Below, in pieces: positions 6,657 through 13,441 of a stretch of DNA of 13,441 nucleotides. Location: contig JAUHZL010000033.1 of NCBI GenBank assembly GCA_030425945.1, positions 1 to 13,441 of the forward strand. The letters run 5' to 3'. The notes below the pieces were generated by a model, which saw only the letters and a list, made by a program, of their open reading frames with translations, did not search any database and was not told the origin of the DNA. Position 1 is the first letter of the stretch, and each line of letters begins with the position of its first letter. Source of the DNA: Alphaproteobacteria bacterium. Its GTDB lineage: Bacteria > Pseudomonadota > Alphaproteobacteria > Rhodobacterales > Rhodobacteraceae. The position numbers were made by a program, and so were the translations under genes.

Positions 6657-7283
6657 ATGGACCGGCAGGAGCTTGCAGCGGCGCTCGGCGCGCTCGACGT
6701 GGACAGCCTTGTGCCGGGGCCCGAGGGGGCCCGCACCCGCGAGGCGGTGCAGCGCCTGCGGCTGGCGCTCGGCGACCCGGCCGCGACCGGGGCCGAGGTG
6801 GTCTTCCGCGACCTCGAACCGGGCGACGCGGGCTGGATCATCGCCCGCCACGCCGAACTCTACGCCGCCGAAGAAGGCTTCGATGCCAGTTTCGAGCCGC
6901 TCGTGGCCCGCATCCTGTCGGACTACCTGACCGCCCGCGACCCGGCGCGGGAACGGGCGTGGGTGGCCGTGAAGGCGGGCGTGCGGCTCGGCACGATCTT
7001 CTGCGTGGACAGCGGCACGCCGGGCGTCGCCAAGCTGCGGCTCTTCTGGCTGGAACCCTCGGCGCGCGGCATGGGGCTGGCCCCGGCGATGCTGGAGCGC
7101 TGCCTCGCCTTCGCGCGGGCGGCGGGCTACACGCGCATGGTGCTCTGGACCCACGAGAGCCACCGCGCGGCGGGGCGGCTCTATGCGAAGGCCGGTTTCA
7201 CCCTGACGAAGGCGGTGCCGGTCACCAGCTTCGGCGTGGCGCTGGTCGAACAGACCTGGGAGCGCGACCTCGCCGCCCCCTGA
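6657..7283 (+). CDS. GNAT-family N-acetyltransferase
   Basis: The 208-residue protein has a short helical N-terminus (1-45) and a GNAT domain (about 48-200). The acetyl-CoA pyrophosphate loop is R137-G-M-G140-L-A142, matching the R/Q-x-x-G-x-G/A motif, preceded by the strand AKLRLFWLEPSA and followed by a helix and MVLWTHESHRAAGRLYAKAGF, the usual late GNAT segment. The stretch EVVFRDLEPGDAGWIIARHAELYA with EEGFDASFE is like the acetyltransferase half of MarR-GNAT two-domain proteins; here the MarR half is missing, leaving only a short helical remnant or replacement. The substrate cannot be inferred. GGGAG about 8 bases before the ATG supports the start. tRNA-His follows 81 bp downstream on the same strand. 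Confidence 0.88.
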   Translation: MDRQELAAALGALDVDSLVPGPEGARTREAVQRLRLALGDPAATGAEVVFRDLEPGDAGWIIARHAELYAAEEGFDASFEPLVARILSDYLTARDPARERAWVAVKAGVRLGTIFCVDSGTPGVAKLRLFWLEPSARGMGLAPAMLERCLAFARAAGYTRMVLWTHESHRAAGRLYAKAGFTLTKAVPVTSFGVALVEQTWERDLAAP

Positions 7284-7325
7284 CCCGGCCCGCGTCCGAC
7301 GCGGCGCGGCGCTGTCAAACCCCTC

Positions 7326-7354
7326 TTGCAATCGCGGGGAGGGGACGGTAATCC
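7326..7354 (+). promoter_or_regulatory. Candidate promoter of tRNA-His
   Basis: TTGCAA (7326-7331) and TAATCC (7349-7354) are separated by exactly 17 bases, and the second box ends 10 bases before the mature tRNA 5' end. The -35 box matches TTGACA at four of six positions; the -10 box is poor. Position is the main argument. The tRNA could instead be read through from the GNAT gene. Confidence 0.35.
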
Positions 7355-7364
7355 GCCCGACAGT

Positions 7365-7441
7365 GCCGCCTTAGCTCAGTTGGTTAGAGCGCCGGATTGT
7401 GGATCCGGAGGTCCCCTGTTCAAGCCAGGGAGGCGGTACCA
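7365..7441 (+). tRNA. tRNA-His (anticodon GTG), alphaproteobacterial type
   Basis: A complete 77-nt cloverleaf: acceptor GCCGCCT (7365-7371) pairs with AGGCGGT (7431-7437), D arm from GCTC to GAGC, anticodon stem CCGGA/TCCGG with loop TTGTGGA and anticodon GTG at 7399-7401, T arm CCCTG-TTCAAGC-CAGGG, and an encoded CCA (7439-7441). The discriminator is A73, the first pair is G1:U72, and the base at -1 is T, so the extra G-1 opposite C73 of ordinary bacterial tRNA-His is absent. This is the known idiosyncratic tRNA-His of one alphaproteobacterial group, read by a matching divergent HisRS. Confidence 0.95.
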
Positions 7442-7486
7442 TCCCCCCTGCCAAAGCTGTGATCCGAGGTCGGACCGGTCCGGTGT

Positions 7487-7551
7487 GGTGCGTGCGAGCA
7501 CGCACCCTACGGGCGCAGACCGGGGCTGTAGGGTGCGTGCTCGCACGCACC
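7487..7551. repeat. Inverted pair of GTAG-headed REP-like palindromes, heads inward
   Basis: Element E (7487-7511, reverse orientation) is GGTGCGTGC-GA-GCACGCACC then CTACG. Element F (7527-7551, plus orientation) is TGTAG overlapping GGTGCGTGC-TC-GCACGCACC. The arms are identical in both and identical to element D at 1659-1683; only the central dinucleotide varies. The pair lies between the tRNA-His 3' end and the convergent parE stop, 16 bp from the latter, where it could act as a bidirectional terminator or 3'-end stabiliser. Confidence 0.75.
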
Positions 7552-7567
7552 CCCGGGGGTCACCCCC

Positions 7568-9547
7568 TCAAACATCCAACTCCTCGACAAACCTTGCGTT
7601 CGCCTGGATGTACTCGAACCGCTTCTCCGGCTTCTTGCCCATCAGGCGCTCGACGAGGTCGCCGGTCTCGCCGGGCTCGTCCTCGTCGATCGACACCCGG
7701 ATCAGCTTGCGCGTCTCGGGGTTCATCGTGGTGTCCTTCAGGTCCTTGGCGTCCATCTCGCCGAGGCCCTTGAACCGCGACACGTCGATCCGGCCCTTGC
7801 CGCCGAGGCCCTTGGCCAGCCACGCGTCGCGCTCGGCCTCGTCGAGGCAGTAGACCCGGCGCGCGCCCTGCGTCAGGCGATAGAGCGGCGGGCAGGCCAG
7901 GTAGAGGTGCCCGTGGTCGATCATCGGGCGCATCTGGGTGAAGAAGAACGTCATCAGCAGCGAGGCGATATGCGCCCCGTCCACGTCGGCGTCGGTCATG
8001 ATGATGACCTTCTCGTAGCGCAGGTCCTCGACGTTGAACCGCGACCCGAGGCCGACGCCCAGCGCCTGCGTCAGGTCGGCGATCTCCTGGTTCGAGCCGA
8101 GCTTGCCCGAAGCCGCCCCCAGCACGTTCAGGATCTTGCCCCGCAGCGGCAGCAGCGCCTGTGTCTTGCGGTCCCGCGCCATCTTGGCCGATCCGCCCGC
8201 CGAGTCGCCCTCGACGATGAACAGTTCCGTCCCCGCCCGCGACGAGGCGGAACAATCGACCAGCTTGCCGGGGAGCCGCAGCCGCTTGGTGGCGGACTTG
8301 CGCTGGGTCTCCTTCTCGGCCTTCCGGCGCAGGCGTTCCTCGGCCTTCAGCACCATGTAGTCGAGGATCGCGCCCGCCGACTTGGTGTCCGAGGCCAGCC
8401 AGTTGTCGAAGTGGTCGCGCACCGCGCCCTCGACCATGCGGGCGGCCTCGGTGGTGGCGAGGCGGTCCTTGGTCTGGCCGACGAACTCGGGCTCGCGGAT
8501 GAAGCACGAGACCAGCGCCGTGCCGCCCGACATCAAATCCTCGCGGGTGATGTTGGCGGCCTTGCGGTTCCCGGCCAGCTCGCCATAGGCGCGCAGGCCC
8601 TTCAGCAGGGCCGCCCAGAAGCCCGCCTCGTGGGTGCCGCCCTCCGGGGTCGGCACGGTGTTGCAGTAGGACTGGATCGCGCCGTCGCGGGCGGGCGTCC
8701 AGTTGATCGCCCATTCGACCGACCCCGGGGCGCCGAACTTCTCCTGGAAGCCGACCTTGCCCGCGAAGGGCTGGTCGGCATAGGTCGCCGCGCCGCCCAG
8801 CGTCTCGGTCAGGTAGTCGGCGAGGCCGCCCGGGAAGTGGAAGGTCGCCTCGGTCGGCGTGGTGCCGTCGTCGACGGCGGATTTCCAGCGGATCTCGACA
8901 CCCGAGAACAGGTAGGCCTTCGACCGTGCCATCCGGTGCAGCCGGGCCGGTTTCAGGCTGAGCGGGCCGAAGATCTGCGCGTCCGGGTGGAAGGTGACCG
9001 TGGTGCCGCGCCGGTTCGGGGCCGGGCCGATCTTCTCGACCGGGCCCTGCGGGTGACCGCGCGAGAACTCCTGCGCATAAAGCTCGCGGTTCCGCGCCAC
9101 CTCGACCCGCAGGTGATCCGACAGCGCGTTGACGACCGAGGCCCCCACCCCGTGCAGACCGCCCGAGGTCTCGTAGGCCTTGCCCGAGAATTTGCCGCCC
9201 GCGTGCAGCGTGCAGAGGATCACCTCCAGCGCCGAGCGGCCGGGGAACTTCGGGTGCTCGTCCACCGGCATCCCGCGGCCGTTGTCGCGGATGGTGACCG
9301 AGTGATCGGCGTGCAGTTCGACCTCGATCCGGCTGGCATGGCCCGCGACGGCCTCGTCCATCGCGTTGTCGAGGATTTCCGCCACGAGGTGATGCAGCGC
9401 CCGCTCGTCGGTGCCGCCGATGTACATGCCGGGCCGCTTGCGGACGGGTTCGAGGCCCTCCAGCACCTCGATCGAGGAGGCGTCATAGGTCTGGGCGTCG
9501 GGCGGGCCGGAGAGGAGATCATCGGACATCAGGGCTGCTCGGTTCAT
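7568..9547 (-). CDS. parE: DNA topoisomerase IV subunit B
   Basis: This 659-residue ATPase subunit of topoisomerase IV works with ParC to decatenate daughter chromosomes. The GHKL ATPase domain shows E57 and N61 (AEILDNAMDEAVAG), DNGRGMP (88-94) and GGLHGVGASVVNALS (129-143). The transducer domain follows, then the TOPRIM domain with EGDSAGG (E446) and DADVD (519-523) that bind magnesium. ParE rather than GyrB is favoured by PLRGKILNV, the absence of the GyrB-type insertion, and the ending SRFKGLGEMDAKDL then ERLMGKKPEKRFEYI. The ATG at 9547 and an ATG 18 bp inside (9529, MSDDLLSG) are both possible; neither ribosome site is strong and the inner one resembles homologue starts. The gene is divergent from the MFS gene. 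Confidence 0.96.
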   Translation of the reverse strand: MNRAALMSDDLLSGPPDAQTYDASSIEVLEGLEPVRKRPGMYIGGTDERALHHLVAEILDNAMDEAVAGHASRIEVELHADHSVTIRDNGRGMPVDEHPKFPGRSALEVILCTLHAGGKFSGKAYETSGGLHGVGASVVNALSDHLRVEVARNRELYAQEFSRGHPQGPVEKIGPAPNRRGTTVTFHPDAQIFGPLSLKPARLHRMARSKAYLFSGVEIRWKSAVDDGTTPTEATFHFPGGLADYLTETLGGAATYADQPFAGKVGFQEKFGAPGSVEWAINWTPARDGAIQSYCNTVPTPEGGTHEAGFWAALLKGLRAYGELAGNRKAANITREDLMSGGTALVSCFIREPEFVGQTKDRLATTEAARMVEGAVRDHFDNWLASDTKSAGAILDYMVLKAEERLRRKAEKETQRKSATKRLRLPGKLVDCSASSRAGTELFIVEGDSAGGSAKMARDRKTQALLPLRGKILNVLGAASGKLGSNQEIADLTQALGVGLGSRFNVEDLRYEKVIIMTDADVDGAHIASLLMTFFFTQMRPMIDHGHLYLACPPLYRLTQGARRVYCLDEAERDAWLAKGLGGKGRIDVSRFKGLGEMDAKDLKDTTMNPETRKLIRVSIDEDEPGETGDLVERLMGKKPEKRFEYIQANARFVEELDV

Positions 9548-9691
9548 GATTTCTTTGGGCCGGCAGTCTGCCCGAGGACGCCGGGCGAGGAAAGGCCGGG
9601 GGGCGGGTTGTCCACAGGGGATGCGCCGCAAGAGGCCTTGCCGGACCGATCCTGCTGCCGTCTTGTGGGGGAAAGGATGGGGGACAGGCGC

Positions 9692-10855
9692 ATGACAGAC
9701 CGCTGGAAGATGCTGATCGTGCTGTTTCTGGCCCGCACCGCGATGGGCGTGCAGTTCCAGTCCGTCGCCGCCCTGTCGCCGCTGGTGCAGGACCGCTACG
9801 GGATTGGACTGGCCGAGATCGGGCTGCTGATCGGGCTCTACCTCGCGCCGGGGGCCATCGTGGCGCTGCCCGGCGGGGTTCTCGCCGCGCGGCTGGGCGA
9901 GAAGCGCATCGTCGTGCTGGCGCTCGCGGCGATGCTGGCGGGGGCGGTGATCGCGGCGCTCGCGCCCTCGGCCGGGTGGCTGATGGCCGGGCGGCTGGTG
10001 GCGGGCACCGGCGGCGTGATCCTCAACATCGTGATGACGAAGCTGCTGGTGGACTGGTTCGCGGGCCGCGAGATGGCGACCGCGATGGCGATCTTCGTGA
10101 ACTCCTGGCCGGTGGGCATCGCGGCGGGCCTGCTCGTCTACCCGGTGGTGGCCGAGAGCTTCGGCCTCGGCGCCGCCCGGATGATCGAGCTTGGCGTCGT
10201 GGCAGGCGGTCTGGCGCTGTTCGCGCTGGTCTTCCGGGTCGCACCGGGGGCGGCGGCGGGACCGGCGGCGGTGCGGGCGGTCCGGCTGCCCTGGATGCCC
10301 CTCGTCGCGGCCGGGCTGATCTGGGCGCTCTACAACGCCGCGCTGGCGATGCTGTTCAGCTTCGGGCCAACGGTTCTCGTGGCGCGGGGGCTCGACCTGG
10401 TGAGCGCGGGCGGGCTGGCCGGGCTCTTCATGGTGGTGGCGGCGGTGATGATCCCGCTCGGGGGCGTGCTGGCCGACCGGACCGGGCGGCGCGACATGCT
10501 GATCGCGGTCAGCGTGGCCGGGTTCGCGATCCTGATCCCGGCCACGCTGGTGGTGCCGGTCGCCGGGGTCACCGCGCTCTACATCGGGATCGCGGCGGTC
10601 TTCGCTCTGGCGGCGGGCCCGATCATGACGCTGCCGGGGGCGCTCCTCGCCCCGCCGCAGCGCGCCTTCGGCATGGGGGTGTTCTTCACCCTCTACTATG
10701 CCGTGATGATGGTCGCACCGTCGCTGGCGGGCCGGGTCGCGGAAACGCTCGGCACCCCGGCCGTTGCGCTGCTGATCGGCTCGGGGATGAGCGCCGCCTG
10801 CCTGGTCCTGCTGGGTCTCTACCGCGTCAGCGCGCGCCGCGTTGCGGTGGCTTAG
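9692..10855 (+). CDS. Major facilitator superfamily transporter
   Basis: This 387-residue protein has about 12 predicted transmembrane helices, the standard MFS size. The loop between helices 2 and 3 carries a motif-A-like LAARLGEKRIV, and its symmetry mate LADRTGRRDM lies between helices 8 and 9, as in MFS_1 proteins. RLVAGTGGVILNIVMTKLLVDWF in helix 4 and its loop and NSWPVGIAAGLL in helix 5 resemble CynX/NimT-type transporters for small solutes, but the substrate cannot be assigned. The start at 9692 (MTDRWKMLIVLFLAR) places helix 1 at the N-terminus; an in-frame ATG at 9677 would add five residues and has a GGGGG run about 6 bases upstream. It is divergent from parE, 144 bp away, and convergent with the Doc gene. 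Confidence 0.9.
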   Translation: MTDRWKMLIVLFLARTAMGVQFQSVAALSPLVQDRYGIGLAEIGLLIGLYLAPGAIVALPGGVLAARLGEKRIVVLALAAMLAGAVIAALAPSAGWLMAGRLVAGTGGVILNIVMTKLLVDWFAGREMATAMAIFVNSWPVGIAAGLLVYPVVAESFGLGAARMIELGVVAGGLALFALVFRVAPGAAAGPAAVRAVRLPWMPLVAAGLIWALYNAALAMLFSFGPTVLVARGLDLVSAGGLAGLFMVVAAVMIPLGGVLADRTGRRDMLIAVSVAGFAILIPATLVVPVAGVTALYIGIAAVFALAAGPIMTLPGALLAPPQRAFGMGVFFTLYYAVMMVAPSLAGRVAETLGTPAVALLIGSGMSAACLVLLGLYRVSARRVAVA

Positions 10856-10890
10856 GCCGCCATCCCGGTGCACCGATCCGCGGACGGCGC

Positions 10891-11274
10891 CTACCCCGCC
10901 ACCAGCCGCGACCGCAGGTAGGCGGCCAGCTGGTCCTCGCCAAGGCGGCCCTGCGCCAGAAGGATGATGCGGTCGCCGATCTCCTCGGTCCCGTGGGTGA
11001 TGCGAAGGCCGTGCAGGTCCAGTGTCACCAGCAGGCAGCGATAGGCGGTCCGCTTGTTGCCGTCGTTGAAGCAATGGCCCGTGCTCAGGGCGAGGGCATA
11101 GGCGGCGGCGAGGTCAAAGGGATCGGAGATCAGGCCATAGGCCAGTCGGTTTTCGACCCGGCCGAGCGCGCCTTCGAGGGACCTGTCGCGGGCGCGGCCG
11201 CGCACTTCACCCGCGTTCAGCACGCGGTCATGGATCGTCTCGACCAACTCAGGCGCGAGCAGTCGAAAGCTCAT
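10891..11274 (-). CDS. doc: Doc-type Fic-fold toxin of a type II toxin-antitoxin pair
   Basis: This 127-residue Fic/Doc protein has the motif H67-C-F69-N-D71-G-N73-K74-R75-TA. The lysine at the position that is glycine in AMP-transferring Fic proteins (HPFxxGNGR) is the Doc signature; Doc toxins phosphorylate EF-Tu and stop translation. The length matches Doc toxins, and the N-terminal part (SLEGALGRVENRLAYG) matches the family. The ATG overlaps the antitoxin stop as ATGA, so translation is probably coupled. It is the distal gene of the pair, as in phd-doc. All key motif residues are intact, so the toxin is likely functional unless neutralised. Confidence 0.93.
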   Translation of the reverse strand: MSFRLLAPELVETIHDRVLNAGEVRGRARDRSLEGALGRVENRLAYGLISDPFDLAAAYALALSTGHCFNDGNKRTAYRCLLVTLDLHGLRITHGTEEIGDRIILLAQGRLGEDQLAAYLRSRLVAG

Positions 11275-11519
11275 TTATCGCGCAGATACTCTTGCACGGG
11301 TGCGGCCTGTGCCTCGGTTGCGTCCAGCGCCGCCAGCACCTCCGCCCGCGTGGCGTAGACCGGCTCGGTCGTCTGCACCGCCTCGGCGGGAACGAAGTAG
11401 CCGACCAACTGCGAGTTCTTGAGGATCGCGATGGGCTCGCCACCCGCGCGGTCGAACACCTTCTGCGGCTCGCGCAGTTCGGTGATCGTGGCGATGTTCC
11501 GGGTCAGAAGGCGGGTCAC
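11271..11519 (-). CDS. Phd/YefM-type antitoxin partner of the Doc toxin
   Basis: The 82-residue protein has a Phd/YefM-like N-terminal part (ITELREPQKVFDRAGGEPIAILKNSQLVGYFVPAEAVQ): a helix-strand-strand segment that in this family dimerises and binds the operator. A charged, probably unstructured C-terminus (RAEVLAALDATEAQAAPVQ) is the region that usually inserts into the toxin. The start is GTG at 11519, with GGGGA about 9 bases upstream. It overlaps doc by 4 bp. Family autoregulation through the upstream AT-rich region is likely but not shown. Confidence 0.88.
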   Translation of the reverse strand: MTRLLTRNIATITELREPQKVFDRAGGEPIAILKNSQLVGYFVPAEAVQTTEPVYATRAEVLAALDATEAQAAPVQEYLRDK

Positions 11520-11694
11520 AGGGCAATCCCCATCAAAGTGTACAGGTGAATATACATCACAATATCAAATCCTGAAAGCCCGGCCCGACACGACAGTTTT
11601 GTGACACCGACTTGATGCATCTCAACGCACCCTTTCCCGACCTGTGCCATGCGGGGTCCGACAGCACCGCCGCCATCCCCGGAAAGGAGACCCG
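11520..11694. promoter_or_regulatory. Divergent control region between the toxin-antitoxin pair and ppk2, with TGTA-N10-TACA
   Basis: Bases 11531-11570 are AT-rich in a GC-rich setting. TGTA (11539-11542) and TACA (11553-11556) form an inverted repeat with a 10-base gap, and GTGA (11546-11549) and TCAC (11557-11560) form a second with a 7-base gap. On the minus strand, TTGATA lies 20 bases before TACACT, a wide but possible promoter for the antitoxin. Nearer ppk2 is the palindrome GATGCATC (11614-11621). Antitoxin-type autorepression through these sites is inference. Confidence 0.45.
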
Positions 11695-12669
11695 ATGCCC
11701 GGACTCGACACTGATCCCGCCCTCTTCACTCCGGACACCCCTGCCCTGCCCAATCCGGCCCCCGCGCAGGCGGCTGCCCCGGTCCCCGCACCCAAGCGGC
11801 GCAGGCCCGCGCCGACACAGGCCGAGATCCGGCATGCCTTCGAGACCGGCGAGTACCCCTACGCGACCAAGGTCAGCCGCCGCAGCTACGAGGCGCAGAA
11901 GGCGCGGCTGCAGGCCGAGTTGCTGAAGGTGCAGAAATGGGTGGCCGAAACCGGCGAGCGGATCGTGATCCTGTTCGAGGGGCGGGACGCGGCGGGCAAG
12001 GGCGGCACGATCAAGCGGTTCATGGAACACCTGAACCCCCGCGAAGCCCGCGTGGTGGCGCTGAACAAGCCCTCCGACGCCGAACGCGGCCAGTGGTTCT
12101 TCCAGCGCTACATCCAGCACCTGCCCACGGCAGGCGAAATGGTGTTCTACGACCGCTCCTGGTACAACCGCGCGGGCGTCGAGCGGGTGATGGGCTTCTG
12201 CGAACCGAACGACTACCTTGAATTCATGCGCCAGACGCCGGAACTTGAACGCATGCTGACCCGCTCGGGCGTCCGCCTCTACAAGTACTGGTTCTCGGTC
12301 ACCCAGGACGAACAGAAGCGCCGCTTCGCCGCGCGCGAAACGGACCCGCTCAAGCGCTGGAAGCTGTCGCCGATCGACAAGGCGAGCCTCGACAAGTGGG
12401 ACGACTACACCGAAGCGAAGGAAGCGATGTTCTTCTACACCGACACCGCCGACGCGCCCTGGACCGTCATCAAGTCCGATGACAAGAAGCGCGCCCGGCT
12501 CAACTGCATGCTGCACTTCCTCGACAGCCTCGACTATCCCGACAAGGACCGGAAGGTCGCGCATGCCCCGGACCCGCTGATCGTCGGACAGGCCGGTCAC
12601 GTGATCCACCGCACCGAGCACATCCTCGGCACGTCGCTGCATCCCGACCTGAGGCGCGTGAGCCCGTGA
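11695..12669 (+). CDS. ppk2: Polyphosphate kinase 2
   Basis: This 324-residue protein is a single-domain PPK2, which transfers phosphate between polyphosphate and nucleoside diphosphates or triphosphates in the cytoplasm. A Pro/Ala-rich, low-complexity N-terminus (1-40) precedes the P-loop fold. Walker A is E95-GRDAAGKGG (95-104) and Walker B is YDRSWYNRA (152-160, D153); RRFAARETDPLKRWKLSP supplies lid residues and EAKEAMFFYTDT is conserved in the family. One PPK2 domain, not two, fits class I/III-type enzymes; whether it favours ADP or GDP cannot be read from sequence. GGAAAGGAGA ends 5 bases before the ATG at 11695, which fixes the start. Its stop overlaps the methyltransferase start by 4 bp (GTGA). 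Confidence 0.95.
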   Translation: MPGLDTDPALFTPDTPALPNPAPAQAAAPVPAPKRRRPAPTQAEIRHAFETGEYPYATKVSRRSYEAQKARLQAELLKVQKWVAETGERIVILFEGRDAAGKGGTIKRFMEHLNPREARVVALNKPSDAERGQWFFQRYIQHLPTAGEMVFYDRSWYNRAGVERVMGFCEPNDYLEFMRQTPELERMLTRSGVRLYKYWFSVTQDEQKRRFAARETDPLKRWKLSPIDKASLDKWDDYTEAKEAMFFYTDTADAPWTVIKSDDKKRARLNCMLHFLDSLDYPDKDRKVAHAPDPLIVGQAGHVIHRTEHILGTSLHPDLRRVSP

Positions 12670-13271
12670 ACGACTTCTGGGACCAGCGGTTTTCGGGAGA
12701 CGGCTACAGGTTCGGCACGGAGCCAGCGGCCTTCCTGACCCGGCAGGCCGACCGCCTCGTGGCCGGTGCCCGGGCGCTGGCGATCTGCGACGGCGAGGGG
12801 CGCAACGGCGTCTGGCTCGCCGGGCAGGGTCTCCGGGTGACCAGCTTCGACGCCTCGCCGGTCGGGGTGGACAAGGCCCGGGCGCTGGCCGCGGCCCGCG
12901 GCGTGCCGCTCGAGGCGCATGTCTCGGGGGTCGAGGACTGGACCTGGGCGCCCGAAGCCTTCGACCTGGTCGCGGGGGTCTTCTTCCAGTTCGCGGCGCC
13001 GGAGTTGCGCGCGCGCATCTTCGACGGCATCGCCCGGACCCTGAAGCCGGGCGGCCTGCTCCTGCTGCATGGCTACGCGCCGCGGCAGGTGGCCTACGGC
13101 ACCGGCGGGCCGGGCAAGGCGGAGAACCTCTATACCCTCGACCTGCTCGAGCAGGCCTTCGCCGGATGGCAGGTTCTGGAAGGGGTCGACTACGACGCCG
13201 AGATTGCCGAGGGCGACGGCCATGTCGGCCGCTCGGCGCTGATCGATTTCGTGGCGGTCAAGCCCGGCTGA
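12666..13271 (+). CDS. Class I SAM-dependent methyltransferase
   Basis: The 201-residue protein begins with NDFWDQRFSGDGYRFGTEP, the FW..RY..-FG.EP opening of TehB-like and related small methyltransferases. Motif I is ALAICDGEGRNGVWLA (37-52), with the acidic SAM-binding D62 after it (FDASPVG), then VEDWTW, a strand FDLVAGVFFQF and GGLLLLHGY. The substrate is unknown; tellurite resistance cannot be claimed without the specific TehB context. The GTG start overlaps the ppk2 stop as GTGA, so the pair is probably one operon with coupled translation. The family fits residues 1-199 with no truncation. Confidence 0.9.
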   Translation: MNDFWDQRFSGDGYRFGTEPAAFLTRQADRLVAGARALAICDGEGRNGVWLAGQGLRVTSFDASPVGVDKARALAAARGVPLEAHVSGVEDWTWAPEAFDLVAGVFFQFAAPELRARIFDGIARTLKPGGLLLLHGYAPRQVAYGTGGPGKAENLYTLDLLEQAFAGWQVLEGVDYDAEIAEGDGHVGRSALIDFVAVKPG

Positions 13272-13284
13272 GGCGCCCGGGGGC

Positions 13285-13441
13285 TCAGTCGCGCGCCCCG
13301 GCCTGCGCCGTCCCGCCCGCAGGCGCTCCGGCATCGGGGGCGAGATGGGCAACCGCGACAAGGGTGCAGAGGCCAAGGGTCGCCACGCAGGCGGACAACA
13401 GGACGGCGCTCGTCCGGCTGCCGCGTTCGGGGGCCGGACGG
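13285..13441 (-). CDS. 3' part of a small membrane protein, cut by the window edge
   Basis: Reading leftward from the window end, a frame ends with TGA at 13285-13287 and carries a clear transmembrane-like stretch (AVLLSACVATLGLCTLVAVAH) between an Arg/Glu-rich start (RPAPERGSRTS) and an Ala/Gly tail (APDAGAPAGGTAQAGARD). The start lies beyond the window. Only the single membrane helix supports coding; GC-rich sequence gives many chance frames, so this is tentative. It would be convergent with the methyltransferase gene, 13 bp away. Confidence 0.4.
   Translation of the reverse strand, partial: RPAPERGSRTSAVLLSACVATLGLCTLVAVAHLAPDAGAPAGGTAQAGARD

Noticed and set aside
4396..6930. Very long plus-strand open frame (844 codons) opposite thrS and the DUF6324-like gene.
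   Set aside because: It is antisense to thrS, rich in Val, Leu, Asp, Arg and His runs, and has no recognisable domain. High third-position GC on the opposite strand keeps this frame open.
7907..9676. Plus-strand frame opposite parE that runs in frame into the MFS gene.
   Set aside because: The parE domains are intact on the other strand; the transporter begins with helix 1 at 9692. The upstream part is a shadow.
9548..11074. Minus-strand extension of the parE frame upstream across the MFS and Doc genes.
   Set aside because: The extension is low-complexity (His, Arg, Gln, Pro) and antisense to a clear 12-helix transporter; ParE homologues start near 9529-9547.
12597..13376. Minus-strand frame opposite the methyltransferase.
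   Set aside because: It is antisense to a gene with clear SAM-binding motifs and has the Arg/Gly/Pro-rich look of a GC-driven shadow.

Overview
The window looks like a chromosomal segment of a GC-rich alphaproteobacterium, most likely a member of the Rhodobacteraceae. This rests on protein character (ParE, ThrS, a short DUF6324-like protein, an AerR/PpaA-like cobalamin-binding protein) and on a tRNA-His that lacks G-1 and carries A73, an alphaproteobacterial idiosyncrasy. The genus cannot be fixed from this sequence.

Layout. Bases 1-1449 hold one unassigned gene of clearly lower GC and different codon use (probably horizontally acquired), with a coiled coil and a HicA-like C-terminus. Bases 1450-1783 are a gene-free, GC-rich stretch holding four GTAG-headed, REP-like palindromes. 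From 1784 to 4230 come small chromosomal genes: a secreted small protein, a cold-shock protein on the minus strand, an ArsC/YffB-like thioredoxin-fold protein, a small four-helix membrane protein, and a stand-alone B12-binding-domain protein. The last of these converges on thrS with 3 bp between the stop codons. thrS and an upstream DUF6324-like gene are on the minus strand. A GNAT acetyltransferase and tRNA-His(GTG) follow on the plus strand. A second REP-like pair sits between the tRNA and the convergent parE. An MFS transporter is divergent from parE. A Phd/Doc-type toxin-antitoxin pair (minus) is divergent from ppk2, which overlaps a class I methyltransferase gene by 4 bp. The right edge cuts through a small minus-strand membrane protein.

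Most of the window is housekeeping (translation, chromosome decatenation, cold shock) mixed with small accessory genes. The most unusual items are the low-GC first gene, the REP-like palindromes in inverted pairs, the B12-domain protein with an altered cobalamin motif, the tRNA-His acceptor end, and the AT-rich toxin-antitoxin control region. I see no CRISPR array, insertion sequence, rRNA or obvious biosynthetic cluster.
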